A DNA stretch of 64,000 bases, taken from the NCBI RefSeq assembly GCF_004745805.1, contig NZ_SRLQ01000009.1, positions 38,113 to 102,112 on the forward strand. Reading direction: 5' to 3'. A program made the translations under genes and the position numbers. The notes beneath the pieces were generated by a model that was not told the DNA's origin, made no database searches, and saw nothing but the letters and a program-made list of their open reading frames with translations. Within the stretch, counting starts at the first letter, position 1. Each line of letters starts with the position of its first letter. Below are positions 51,464 through 59,358 of the stretch, one piece after another. The stretch is from Mycolicibacterium sp. CH28. Lineage in GTDB: Bacteria > Actinomycetota > Actinomycetes > Mycobacteriales > Mycobacteriaceae.

Positions 51464-53305
51464 ATGGCAGGCCTGCACAAATCTGAAGAGCGGCCCGACA
51501 TGAGCAGGATTGACAACCGGGCCCCGTCGGTGCCCCGGATGTTCCTCGATCGCGTCGCGGCTACCCCCACTGCGGAAGCGTTCCGCTATCCCGACCACGA
51601 CGGGTGGACCAGCGTCACCTGGCAGCAGGTGGGGGATCGCGTCGAACTGATCGCCGCGGGCCTGATCGCACTGGGTATCAACCCCGAGGACCGGGTGGCG
51701 CTGGCCTCGGCGACCCGCTACGAGTGGGTGGTCGTCGACTTCGGCATCCTGTCGGCGGGTGCTGCCACGACGACGGTGTATCCGACCACGAACGACGAGG
51801 ACGTCGCCTTCATCGTCGCCAACTCCGGCAGCCGCATCGTCGTCGCCGAGAACCAAACGCAGGTCGACAAGCTCATCGCGCACCGGGACGAGCTGCCCGC
51901 GGTCGAGAAGGTCGTCATCATCGACGGCAACGGTGACGGTGACTGGGTGATTCCGCTCGAGGAGCTCGAACAACTCGGCAAGCAGCTACTGGCCGACAAG
52001 CCGGCCACGGTGACCGAACGCATCGACGCGATCCGGCCCGACCAGCTGGCCACCCTCATCTACACGTCGGGCACCACCGGCAAGCCCAAAGGGGTGCGGC
52101 TCACTCACGAGGCGTGGACCTACACCGCGGCCGCCATCGACTCCCTGGGCGTGCTCAGCGACAAAGACCTCAACTATCTGTGGCTGCCGCTGGCGCACTC
52201 GTTCGGCAAGGTGATGCTGGCCCTGCCGCTGGTGATCGGGTTCCCGACGGTCATCGACGGCCGTGTCGACAAGATCGTGGAAAACCTGGCGGTCATCCGG
52301 CCGACCATCATGGGTGCGGTACCGCGCATCTTCGAGAAGGTGCACGGCCGGATCACCGAGATGATGGCCGAAGAAGGCGGGGTCAAGAAGCGCCTCTTCG
52401 ACTGGGCCATCGAGGTTGGCCTGCAGGTTTCACGCGCCAAGCAGTCCGGGCACCGGATTGGTCCCGCGCTGGCGTTGCAGCACAAGCTCGCCGACCGGCT
52501 GGTTTTCTCCACCATCCGCGACCGGTTCGGCGGACGGCTGCGGTTCTTCATCTCCGGGTCGGCTGCGCTGGATCGTGACGTTGCGCAGTGGTTCGACGCG
52601 GTGGGCGTCGTGGTGCTGGAGGGCTACGGGCTGACCGAGACGTCGGCGGCGTCATCGCTGAATCGCCCGCAGGCCTACCGGTTCGGCACGGTGGGCTGGA
52701 CCTTCCCCTATACCGACGTGGCGATCGCTGAAGACGGCGAGATCCTGCTCAAGGGTCCGGGCGTGATGAGCGGGTATCACGACTTGCCGGAGGCCACCGC
52801 CGAGGCGATTGATGCCGACGGCTGGTTCCACACCGGTGACATCGGCGAACTCGATGCCGAGGGCTTTCTGCGGATCACCGACCGCAAGAAGGACATGTTC
52901 AAGACCTCGCAGGGCAAGTATGTCGCCCCATCGGCCATCGGGGCGATGTTCAAGGGCCTGTGCCCGTTCGCCAGCGAGATCATCGTCTATGGCGAGGGCA
53001 AACCATATTGCGTCGCTCTGGTGAGTCTGGACGGCGAGGCGATCCGGGAATGGGCGGACCGGAACGGCTTGGCGGACAAGTCTTTTTCTGAGATCGCCCA
53101 GGACGGCAAGACCAAGGAGATGATCGGGGAGTACGTCGAGACCCTCAACAAGCATCTCAACCGCTGGGAGCAGGTCAAGCGCTTCTCCATCATCGACCGT
53201 GAATTGACCGTGGAATCAGGCGATTTGACGCCGAGCCTCAAGCTCAAGCGCAAAGTTGTCGTGGATAACTTCCACGACAACATTGACCAGCTGTACGGCG
53301 GTTAG
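51464..53305 (+). CDS. Long-chain fatty-acyl-CoA synthetase (FadD type)
   Basis: A 613-aa adenylate-forming enzyme activating long-chain fatty acids to acyl-CoA. It has the P-loop YTSGTTGKPKGVRLTHEAW, VVVLEGYGLTETSAASSLNRP, the motif GWFHTGDIGELDAEGFLRITDRKKDMFKTSQGKYVAP and the catalytic Lys near the C-terminus (LTPSLKLKRKVV). The insert and C-terminus match the AMP-forming long-chain class (COG1022). It resembles the FadD15 class by length, but the N-terminus differs, so I give no gene number. ATG 51464 (MAGLHKSEERPDMSRID) appears leaderless; ATG 51500 is an alternative. Confidence 0.92.
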   Translation: MAGLHKSEERPDMSRIDNRAPSVPRMFLDRVAATPTAEAFRYPDHDGWTSVTWQQVGDRVELIAAGLIALGINPEDRVALASATRYEWVVVDFGILSAGAATTTVYPTTNDEDVAFIVANSGSRIVVAENQTQVDKLIAHRDELPAVEKVVIIDGNGDGDWVIPLEELEQLGKQLLADKPATVTERIDAIRPDQLATLIYTSGTTGKPKGVRLTHEAWTYTAAAIDSLGVLSDKDLNYLWLPLAHSFGKVMLALPLVIGFPTVIDGRVDKIVENLAVIRPTIMGAVPRIFEKVHGRITEMMAEEGGVKKRLFDWAIEVGLQVSRAKQSGHRIGPALALQHKLADRLVFSTIRDRFGGRLRFFISGSAALDRDVAQWFDAVGVVVLEGYGLTETSAASSLNRPQAYRFGTVGWTFPYTDVAIAEDGEILLKGPGVMSGYHDLPEATAEAIDADGWFHTGDIGELDAEGFLRITDRKKDMFKTSQGKYVAPSAIGAMFKGLCPFASEIIVYGEGKPYCVALVSLDGEAIREWADRNGLADKSFSEIAQDGKTKEMIGEYVETLNKHLNRWEQVKRFSIIDRELTVESGDLTPSLKLKRKVVVDNFHDNIDQLYGG

Positions 53306-53862
53306 GGGGCCTCGGAGCGCTTCGCCCTGGCTCGGACGTGGTCGGGATACCACGACGTGAACGCCGCCGCTCCGATCAACGCCGCGTAGCTGGTGATGTG
53401 GCAGGCTGATTCGGGCATCAGGTGCTTCATCAGGGCCCAGGCGATCGCGGTGTTCACCGTGAACACCGACGCCCACACCGCGCTGAGTTGGACGTTGACC
53501 CGGACGAACGCCGGGTCATTCCACTTCGACGGGTCGGTTTGGGCGCGTGCGTATTCGAGCGTGAACGGTTTGCCCAGTGCCAGGGTGACCCAGGAGCCCA
53601 GCGCCAGCGCGCCGTTGGCCAGCACGCCGAGATAGCGAATGGTCCACATGTTGTGGAAGACGAGCACCGCCACGGTGGCCGCGGTGAAGAAGACGAGCCC
53701 GACCCACATGATGATGCCGCGGTGCAGCTTGAGAACGGCCATCAGTACCGAGAGGATCAATGCCGCGACGAGTCCGATCTCGACGCGGGCCACGGTGTCC
53801 CTGGCGATGATCAGGAAGGCGATCCACGGGGCGAAGGACAGCAGCAGCTTCACGAATGACAC
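53302..53862 (-). CDS. Hypothetical membrane protein, septation-protein-A-like topology
   Basis: A 186-aa membrane protein with about five helices (LLLSFAPWIAFLIIARD, VEIGLVAALILSVLMAVLKL, IIMWVGLVFFTAATVAVLVF, LGVLANGALALGSWVTLALG, VWASVFTVNTAIAWALM). A conserved loop reads FTLEYARAQTDPSKWNDPAFVRVN. GTG 53862 has GAAAGG 7 nt upstream. The stop overlaps the fadD stop by 4 bp on the opposite strand. No function can be stated. Confidence 0.72.
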   Translation of the reverse strand: MSFVKLLLSFAPWIAFLIIARDTVARVEIGLVAALILSVLMAVLKLHRGIIMWVGLVFFTAATVAVLVFHNMWTIRYLGVLANGALALGSWVTLALGKPFTLEYARAQTDPSKWNDPAFVRVNVQLSAVWASVFTVNTAIAWALMKHLMPESACHITSYAALIGAAAFTSWYPDHVRARAKRSEAP

Positions 53863-54021
53863 GGCGGGACCTTTCGCGCGTGTACTGCATCCCGAAACTG
53901 GGGTAGCACCGAGAGCCTCCCGGGATTTACGCCGACGGTTCGATTCAGCCCGTCCGGCGCGTCGAGCGGTAGGGGCGATGGTCCCGGCTCCCGACATCGT
54001 TGGTCATGTCCGCCCGGGGCC

Positions 54022-54027
54022 TAACAT
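54022..54027 (+). promoter_or_regulatory. Possible leaderless -10 element of the secreted protein gene
   Basis: TAACAT, then 7 bases, then GTG 54035. Confidence 0.45.
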
Positions 54028-54034
54028 CGACGCA

Positions 54035-54589
54035 GTGTCTGCCGATAAGGGTGGTGTGACGGTGAGGATTGCGATGTGGCGTACCAGCGCGGTGGTGGCC
54101 ATTGCGGTCGCCCTGAGCGCCCTGTTCGGTGCACCCGCGCCTGCCAAAGCTGACGAACCCGTTCCGGCGGCAGGCGGGCCGTGCCCCGCCGACTTCGACA
54201 ATGTCATGACTCAGCTGCCCGGCGGCCGGGATTACCTGGTCTGCCTGGCCGGACCTGGCGGGGCCGCGGTCTGGGCGCCGGTCGAAACGCCGTTCCCGCC
54301 GAACAGCAGATGGCTGAGCTATGGGCCCGCTATCACGTTGCACGGGCAGGGTTTTCGCAATCCCAACCTGAGGTCGGGGCAGTGGACCGCCACCCCGCTG
54401 GGGCCGGACACGGTGTGCGGTGCCGAGCAGGTCGCCGTGGTAGCCGCGGGAGTCCTTGCCCCGCCAGAGGTTTCGCAAGGCCAGCCGGGTCAGCCGCTGG
54501 CGTTCGGTGTGTTGCCCAAGCTGTTCACGGTGGTGTTGAGCGGGAATTGCCTGTGGTCTGAGGACCAGCCTCCACTGCTCGGTTGGTAG
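54035..54589 (+). CDS. Small secreted protein of unknown function
   Basis: A 184-aa exported protein. The signal peptide has n-region VRIAMWR, h-region SAVVAIAVALSALFG and a cleavage region APAPAKADEP. The mature part has four Cys (GPCPADF, YLVCLAG, DTVCGAE, GNCLWSE), likely two disulfides. GTG 54035 suits a leaderless transcript. GTG 54062, with AAGGG 10 nt upstream, gives a shorter, standard signal peptide. I do not recognise a family; this type is common in mycobacteria. Confidence 0.78.
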   Translation: MSADKGGVTVRIAMWRTSAVVAIAVALSALFGAPAPAKADEPVPAAGGPCPADFDNVMTQLPGGRDYLVCLAGPGGAAVWAPVETPFPPNSRWLSYGPAITLHGQGFRNPNLRSGQWTATPLGPDTVCGAEQVAVVAAGVLAPPEVSQGQPGQPLAFGVLPKLFTVVLSGNCLWSEDQPPLLGW

Positions 54590-54643
54590 CGGTAGGTTTC
54601 GCACGCATGTTCCGGCTGACGGTCCAGGACACCGAGGTCACCA

Positions 54644-54660
54644 GCTGAGCTGGGCTCAGC
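54644..54660. terminator. Hairpin between convergent genes
   Basis: GCTGAGC-TGG-GCTCAGC, a perfect 7-bp stem with a 3-nt loop. It starts 55 bases after the secreted protein gene and overlaps the stop of the convergent gene. Confidence 0.45.
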
Positions 54661-55099
54661 CCTCGCGGATCTGCTCGAAGATGGTGTCTCGCAGTTGCTG
54701 GCGCGACAGCATGAACACCACCTCGGCTTCATGCCGTTTGGCGTCGAACACGAAGCCCTGCCGCAGACCTGGGTGCAGAGGCGCGGTCTTGTCGACAGGG
54801 CGCGCACACCGGCCGTTGTGGTATCCGAGCAGTGTCCAGGCGCCGTCTTGGTGGAAGGCCACGTGCATGCAGGTGACGGCGGCCCCGGGGTGCTGCTCGG
54901 TGGAGATCTCGAACACCCATCCCGGTTTGGCCAGTAGTCCCTCGAGCCGTACCCGGCCGCGCCTGCGCCTTCTGCACTCGGCAGCGACCTCGGGTCCCAG
55001 GGAATCCAGCGACTCGCGACACGCGTCCCATTGGCGCTGGAGTTCGGCATCCTCAGCCGCGATATCAGCGCGGATTCGCGTCGTTCGATCGGTGTCCAC
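54656..55099 (-). CDS. Conserved hypothetical protein
   Basis: A 147-aa soluble protein. The N-terminal helix (IRADIAAEDAELQRQWDACRESLDSLGPEVAAECRRRRRG) is followed by a beta-rich part (GWVFEISTEQHPGAAVTCMHVAFHQDGAWTLLGYHNGRCARP, QGFVFDAKRHEAEVVFMLSRQQLRDTIFEQI). No known domain is recognised. GTG 55099 is preceded 6 nt upstream by TATCGT, consistent with a leaderless mRNA. The frame stays open upstream to 55492, but that part lacks a coding look. Confidence 0.68.
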   Translation of the reverse strand: MDTDRTTRIRADIAAEDAELQRQWDACRESLDSLGPEVAAECRRRRRGRVRLEGLLAKPGWVFEISTEQHPGAAVTCMHVAFHQDGAWTLLGYHNGRCARPVDKTAPLHPGLRQGFVFDAKRHEAEVVFMLSRQQLRDTIFEQIREG

Positions 55100-55105
55100 G
55101 GCGAC

Positions 55106-55111
55106 ACGATA
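55106..55111 (-). promoter_or_regulatory. Leaderless -10 element of the hypothetical gene at 54656-55099
   Basis: The minus strand reads TATCGT, then 6 bases, then GTG 55099. Confidence 0.45.
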
Positions 55112-55389
55112 GTTCCGGCATAGGGGCCCGAAAAGAGAATGAGAGGCAGAAGACAGTTGGTCGGAACGTGTGTGGGAGGTGCACGAATGGCCTCCAGGGG
55201 CGGGCTGCTTGTGGCCCAAGGGGGTGGCCGCGCTCACGCATCCCGCTCCTGGAGACCGGCTCGTGACGGTCGGGGTGTCGGCGCGGGTTTGCCCTCGCGC
55301 GAAACTGACCGAACGGCTGATTTCCAACCTCGGAGAAATGTACGACAAGGTGGTTCGCGAAAAACCCACTTCAGATGAAAAACTGCGGA
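55112..55389. other. Non-coding gap before the TetR gene
   Basis: About 280 bases between a divergent start and the TetR stop. Open frames exist on both strands but none has a ribosome binding site with a recognisable product. One plus frame (about 55230-55390) contains KLTERLISNLGEMYDKVV, which looks protein-like. A gene fragment cannot be excluded. Confidence 0.35.
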
Positions 55390-56037
55390 TCAGGTCAGCG
55401 CAGGCGGGTACTCGCGGGAGGAACGCTCGACGACCTCGGCGAAGTGGGCCAGCGACTGGTCCGGCACGATTCCATGCAGCAGGACCCGCCATGCCCGGGC
55501 CAGGCGGCTGACCAGGTCGTCGCCGATTGCCGCCGACAGGAACTGGCAGCCGAGGACAACGACCCAGATCGCCTCGCCGATGTCCTCGGGGTCGAGATCG
55601 GCGCGCAGCTCGCCGGCGGCGGCGGCCATCTTCATCACGTCGATGAATGCCGTTGTCGTCTCACGCAGGATGCGTGAACCGGCGCCGCTGACCTGTCCGA
55701 GCGCCTGCGACAGTTCGTTGCCCACGCGGACGGTGTCGTCGGATTGCAGCAACCGCGCGACGGCGAACGTGCCCCGGATGATCTGGGCGAGTCCCGGTGG
55801 GGCCGGTGGGTCGACGGCATTGCGGAAGGCGGTGCGCAGCCGGGCGCGGCATTCCTCGATCACCGCGGCGGCGACCGCCTCCTTGGAGTCAAAGTGGTAG
55901 TAGAAGGCACCCTTGGTGACCTCGGCGCGCTGCTGGATATCGGCCAGGCCGGTGTCGCCGTAGCCGTCTTGGCTGAAGAGGTTGACCGCCGCAGACAGGA
56001 TCCGCATGCGGGTGGCTTGGGCCCGGGCTTGCGTCAC
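55390..56037 (-). CDS. TetR-family regulator, gamma-butyrolactone-receptor-like
   Basis: A 215-aa TetR protein. The helix-turn-helix (ILSAAVNLFSQDGYGDTGLADIQQRAEVTKGAFYYHFDSKEAVAAAVIEE) with its TKGAFYYHF segment resembles ScbR/ArpA-type gamma-butyrolactone receptors. GTG 56037 is preferred because GAGGGAG lies 8 nt upstream; GTG 56046 overlaps that ribosome binding site. It follows the P450 gene by 60 bp on the same strand. It probably controls that gene, a pairing common in actinobacteria. The ligand is unknown. Confidence 0.88.
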   Translation of the reverse strand: MTQARAQATRMRILSAAVNLFSQDGYGDTGLADIQQRAEVTKGAFYYHFDSKEAVAAAVIEECRARLRTAFRNAVDPPAPPGLAQIIRGTFAVARLLQSDDTVRVGNELSQALGQVSGAGSRILRETTTAFIDVMKMAAAAGELRADLDPEDIGEAIWVVVLGCQFLSAAIGDDLVSRLARAWRVLLHGIVPDQSLAHFAEVVERSSREYPPALT

Positions 56038-56097
56038 TTCCGTCACCTCCCTCGCGTGTCTGCGGCCAGGGTAGTGCAGGTCAGGTTCGGATATGCG

Positions 56098-57273
56098 CTA
56101 CCACGTCACCAGTAGTTCGCCGAGTCCATGCGACAGGGATTGATAGCCGCCGGTCATGGTCGAGGCGTCGCCGCAGAATTGCAGCGTCGGGAACCGGGGG
56201 ATGAGCTGGGAGAAGACGATCTTCAGTTCCAATCGAGCCAGGGCGGCCCCGATGCAGTAGTGCAGGCCGTACCCGAACGCGACGTGGGGGGCGCCGCCGC
56301 GGGCGAGGTCGAGCCGGAAGGGTTCCTCGAAGACGGCGGGGTCGTGGTTGGCCGAGCCGGGGTCGAGCAGCACCAATTCGCCGGCCTTGATCTGGACCCC
56401 GTCGGCGTCGATGTCTTCCCGGGCGTAGCGGGGCACGCCGACTCCACCGGTCATCCCCGCTCGGATCAGCTCTTCGACGGCCTTGGGGATCAGCTCGGGG
56501 TGGTCGAGCAGGGTCTGCCATTGGTCGGGGTTGTTGAGCAACAGCAGCGATCCCAGCCAGATCTGCATCAAGGTGGTCTCGTGTCCGGCGAAGAGCAGTT
56601 GCATCGCCATGGTGGCGGCCTCGAAGTCGCTGAGATCAGGTTCCTCGCAGAGCCGCGATATGACGTCGTCGCCGGGGTCGGTTCGCTTGGCGGCCACCAG
56701 GTCCATGCCGTAGCCGAGCAGGTTTTCCAGGCCCTTCAGTGAGACCGCGTCGTCGGTGGAGAAGGCGGCGTCGTCGACCCAGAGTCGGAACCGTTCGCGA
56801 TCCGAGTACGGCACGCCCAGCAGATCGCAGATCACCAGGATCGGTAGCGGCTGGGCCAGGCTGGTCAGTAGATCAGCTGGCGGCCCGTGCTGTTCCATGT
56901 CGTCAAGCAGTGCCGCGCAGAGCCCTTCGATTTTGGGCTGCAGGGTGCGCATGTGTTTGGGGGAGAAGTGCGGTTGCAGCAGCCGGCGCATGCGGGTGTG
57001 GTCGGCACGTTCGGTGTCGAAGTCGCCGACTGGGCCGCCGAACAACGCCGACGTCCGGCTGCGCGGCGCGTTCGCCGGGTCGCGGTGGGTGCGGCCGAGG
57101 TTGTCGTTGTCCATCAACTCGCGTACCAGTGCGTACCCGGTGACCAGCCAGGCCTCGTCGCCGACGGGGGTGCGGATCTTGTGGATCGGTCCGGTCGCCT
57201 GGAGGTCGCGCAGTTCGTCGGGGGCCTGCAGGGGGTGGCTCTGGCGGAACGGAAGCTGCGCGGGAGCGGTCAT
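56098..57273 (-). CDS. Cytochrome P450 monooxygenase
   Basis: A 391-aa soluble bacterial P450. I-helix AGHETT (229-234) carries the oxygen-activating acid/Thr pair. E268-R271 forms the ExxR motif (EELIR). The heme loop is FGYGLHYCIG with Cys340 as thiolate ligand. RADHTRMRRLLQPHFSP is the C-helix heme-propionate region. AAGGA precedes ATG 57273. Substrate unknown. No ferredoxin or reductase gene is adjacent, so electrons must come from elsewhere. It is divergent from the metallo-beta-lactamase gene across an AT-rich spacer. Confidence 0.95.
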   Translation of the reverse strand: MTAPAQLPFRQSHPLQAPDELRDLQATGPIHKIRTPVGDEAWLVTGYALVRELMDNDNLGRTHRDPANAPRSRTSALFGGPVGDFDTERADHTRMRRLLQPHFSPKHMRTLQPKIEGLCAALLDDMEQHGPPADLLTSLAQPLPILVICDLLGVPYSDRERFRLWVDDAAFSTDDAVSLKGLENLLGYGMDLVAAKRTDPGDDVISRLCEEPDLSDFEAATMAMQLLFAGHETTLMQIWLGSLLLLNNPDQWQTLLDHPELIPKAVEELIRAGMTGGVGVPRYAREDIDADGVQIKAGELVLLDPGSANHDPAVFEEPFRLDLARGGAPHVAFGYGLHYCIGAALARLELKIVFSQLIPRFPTLQFCGDASTMTGGYQSLSHGLGELLVTW

Positions 57274-57412
57274 GTGGGTCCTTCGAGTAAGAGGGAATCA
57301 CTGCGCAGCGTACGACGGTTCAGGGCCATCGATGGCGATTTTTCGAACTATCAGTCTTGTTTGTTTTTTTGGGGCCGGGTGCCGCGGTTGCCCGTCGGGT
57401 GTGTCGGTGGGT

Positions 57413-57418
57413 TAGCGT
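57413..57418 (+). promoter_or_regulatory. Leaderless -10 element of the MBL-fold gene
   Basis: TAGCGT, then 6 bases, then GTG 57425. Confidence 0.5.
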
Positions 57419-57424
57419 CGGTTG

Positions 57425-58141
57425 GTGTCTGATCTTGATCTGTTGCAGCTGGCTCCGCGGCTTCATCGGTTGCGGATCCCCGGCGCTGCGGCGCATCTGC
57501 TGAACTCCTACCTGTGGGTCGATGAGGACGGTGTGACGCTCATCGACACCGGCTGGCCCGACAGCGCTGATTTGATCGGCCGTGCGGTGGAGGCGCTGGG
57601 GAGGCGGCGCGGCGAAGTGACGAGGATTGTGCTGACACACTTCCACGAAGACCATGCCGGGTCCGCGGCCGAGATCGCGCGGTGGGCCTCGGTCGAGGTC
57701 ATCGCTGGCGCGGCGGAAGCGCCGTGGGTGCGCGGTGTCGAGCGCGGGCCGCTGCCGGTGCTGACCGCCGGTGAGCGGACGATCCACCCGGGGGTGAGTG
57801 AGCCGCCCCATGCGCCCCCGTGCCGGGTCGATCGGGTGGTACGCGACGGTGACGTACTCGAATTTGGCGGCGGAGCCACGGTTTTGGAGGTTCCCGGGCA
57901 CACGCCCGGAAGCATCGCCCTCTACCTACCCGCCGCCGACGCCGTGCTGACCGGAGATGCCGTTGCCGAGTTCAATGGCCAGGTGATTCTCGGGGTGTTC
58001 AACGTCGATCGGAAGGCCGCTGCCCGGGCGCCGTCCACGCTGGCCGCCACCGGCGCCCAGATCGCAGGATTCGGTCATGGCGAGGCGGTGCTGACCGACG
58101 CCGCTGCTCGAATCGCTACGGCGGTCGACGCGTTCGCTTAG
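57425..58141 (+). CDS. MBL-fold metallo-hydrolase
   Basis: A 238-aa metallo-beta-lactamase-fold enzyme. The metal-binding motif is LTHFHEDHAG. Further ligands are in EVPGHTPGSIALYLP (His), TGDAVAEFNGQ (Asp) and GFGHGEAVL (His). The two-metal site looks complete. Substrates in this family range from thioesters to lactones. Because a butyrolactone-receptor-like TetR and a P450 lie on the other side of the promoter, a lactonase role is tempting, but this is only inference. GTG 57425 is probably leaderless. Confidence 0.9.
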   Translation: MSDLDLLQLAPRLHRLRIPGAAAHLLNSYLWVDEDGVTLIDTGWPDSADLIGRAVEALGRRRGEVTRIVLTHFHEDHAGSAAEIARWASVEVIAGAAEAPWVRGVERGPLPVLTAGERTIHPGVSEPPHAPPCRVDRVVRDGDVLEFGGGATVLEVPGHTPGSIALYLPAADAVLTGDAVAEFNGQVILGVFNVDRKAAARAPSTLAATGAQIAGFGHGEAVLTDAAARIATAVDAFA

Positions 58142-58220
58142 GGGCACTCGGCTCTGGATTCGCAACAAGGCGTTTGGCCCGATGGGCGTCAGGCTCACTG
58201 ACGTCAGGCGAATGGAAAGC

Positions 58221-58295
58221 TGGTGCGCGATACTGGGATTGAACCAGTGACCTCTTCCGTGTCAGGGAAGCGCTCTCCCGCTGAGCTAATCGCGC
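58221..58295 (-). tRNA. tRNA-Val (anticodon GAC)
   Basis: Cloverleaf read on the minus strand: acceptor GCGCGAT/ATCGCGC, D-arm AGCTCAGCGGGAGAGC, anticodon stem CTTCC/GGAAG with loop CTGACAC (GAC), T-loop GGTTCAATCCC, discriminator A. The CCA end is encoded in the DNA (58221-58223), unlike in the other three tRNAs here. Confidence 0.97.
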
Positions 58296-58309
58296 GGGAC
58301 ACATCTCGG

Positions 58310-58380
58310 AGGTGGAGACGGGAATCGAACCCGTGTGCACGGCTTTGCAGGCCGTTGCCTCACCACTCGGCCACTCCACC
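58310..58380 (-). tRNA. tRNA-Cys (anticodon GCA)
   Basis: Acceptor GGTGGAG/CTCCACC, anticodon stem ACGGC/GCCGT with loop CTGCAAA (GCA), T-arm GGGTTCGATTCCC, discriminator U. No encoded CCA. It is 14 bp upstream of tRNA-Val(GAC) on the same strand, so they are likely co-transcribed. Confidence 0.97.
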
Positions 58381-58408
58381 GTTGGGTCTGATGCCGTTTG
58401 CACCTTCG

Positions 58409-58481
58409 AGCGGATGACGGGATTCGAACCCGCGACCCTCACCTTGGCAAGGTGATGCGCTACCAACTGCGCTACATCCGC
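58409..58481 (-). tRNA. tRNA-Gly (anticodon GCC)
   Basis: Acceptor GCGGATG/CATCCGC, D-arm AGCGCAGTTGGTAGCGC, anticodon stem CACCT/AGGTG with loop TGCCA (GCC), T-arm GGGTTCGAATCCC, discriminator U. No encoded CCA. It is the first gene of the minus-strand Gly-Cys-Val cluster. Confidence 0.97.
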
Positions 58482-58654
58482 GTGCCTCGGGTGAGATCGT
58501 CACCCGGTGCGATGAGGAACAATAGTCGAACGGACCGAAACCACACAAATCCCGATGGTAACGCCCGAAAATGGGGGCATTCCTGTCCCGCGGCGATGTC
58601 GTGCTAGTGTTCCTCCTCGGCGTGTTCGCCACCTCTAAGGTGTGTCCGCCAACC

Positions 58655-58726
58655 GGTCCCGTGGCTCAGTGGAAGAGCGTCCGCTTCACACGCGGAAGGT
58701 CGCTGGTTCGATCCCAGCCGGGACCA
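58655..58726 (+). tRNA. tRNA-Val (anticodon CAC)
   Basis: Acceptor GGTCCCG/CGGGACC, D-arm GGCTCAGTGGAAGAGC, anticodon stem TCCGC/GCGGA with loop TTCACAC (CAC), T-arm GGTTCGATCCC, discriminator A. No encoded CCA. It is divergent from the other three tRNAs. Confidence 0.97.
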
Positions 58727-58770
58727 CTCAAGGGTCTTACCCGCCACACGTTGGGCCGCGCGCCCCAGCG

Positions 58771-59325
58771 TCAGGGCGTCGTGAAGCTGCTCCACCGGAC
58801 CGCGGTGGGAAATATCGGTCCGAAGCACGCGAAGCGGCAGCCCGGATTGCGACGGGCTTCCTGCCGGACCAGTCGCGCGGTGTCTTGGGCAAATCCATCA
58901 CGCGGATAGCGGTCCAAGATGTCGGCCAGGTTGTCCGGATGCACGCGCCACTGCTGGGCCAGCACATCGACCAGCCCGCCGGCCTGCAGGTAATGGGCCA
59001 CGGGCCCGTACCGGTCCAGGGAGACGAACGGGTCGAGGTTCGTGGTGATCGCCAGTGCCACCGCGTCCTGGCGGGCGGCGTCGAAGAGCCCGGTGTCGTG
59101 GAGAAGTGCTGCCACACAGAGTGCTTCGCGATCCAGCCCAACAGGACTGCCGCTCAGTTCGTAGCGGATGGCGGTGAAGAAGCGAAGTAACGTACCGCCT
59201 CGGCCGGCGGTGGCGTCCACGCTTCGAGGTCGATCCTGCGCGGCGGTCGCAGGGGATGGCCGCATCGGTGCCGAAGCGTCCATCGCTGTGGCAGCGACAG
59301 TGCCGGGCTGCCGCAGCGTTCCCAC
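58771..59325 (-). CDS. HD-domain protein, probably shortened
   Basis: A 184-aa protein. DREALCVAALLHDTGLF carries the central HD motif of metal-dependent phosphohydrolases. The second half (ALAITTNLDPFVSLDRYGPVAHYLQAGGLVDVLAQQWRVHPDNLADILDRYPRDGFAQD) fits the later helices. The segment that normally separates HD from this part is very short, and no upstream His is obvious, so the protein may carry an in-frame deletion or be inactive. The first 30 residues are low in conservation and GTG 59325 is uncertain. Confidence 0.55.
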   Translation of the reverse strand: MGTLRQPGTVAATAMDASAPMRPSPATAAQDRPRSVDATAGRGGTLLRFFTAIRYELSGSPVGLDREALCVAALLHDTGLFDAARQDAVALAITTNLDPFVSLDRYGPVAHYLQAGGLVDVLAQQWRVHPDNLADILDRYPRDGFAQDTARLVRQEARRNPGCRFACFGPIFPTAVRWSSFTTP

Positions 59326-59358
59326 TCCAGCGACCCGACAGGTGGCCTGGACATGCGC

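Noticed and set aside
58141..58221. Short repeated CGTCAGGC segments before the tRNA cluster as an attachment site
   Set aside because: Only 8 bp are shared, no integrase gene is near, and no tRNA 3'-end duplication was found.
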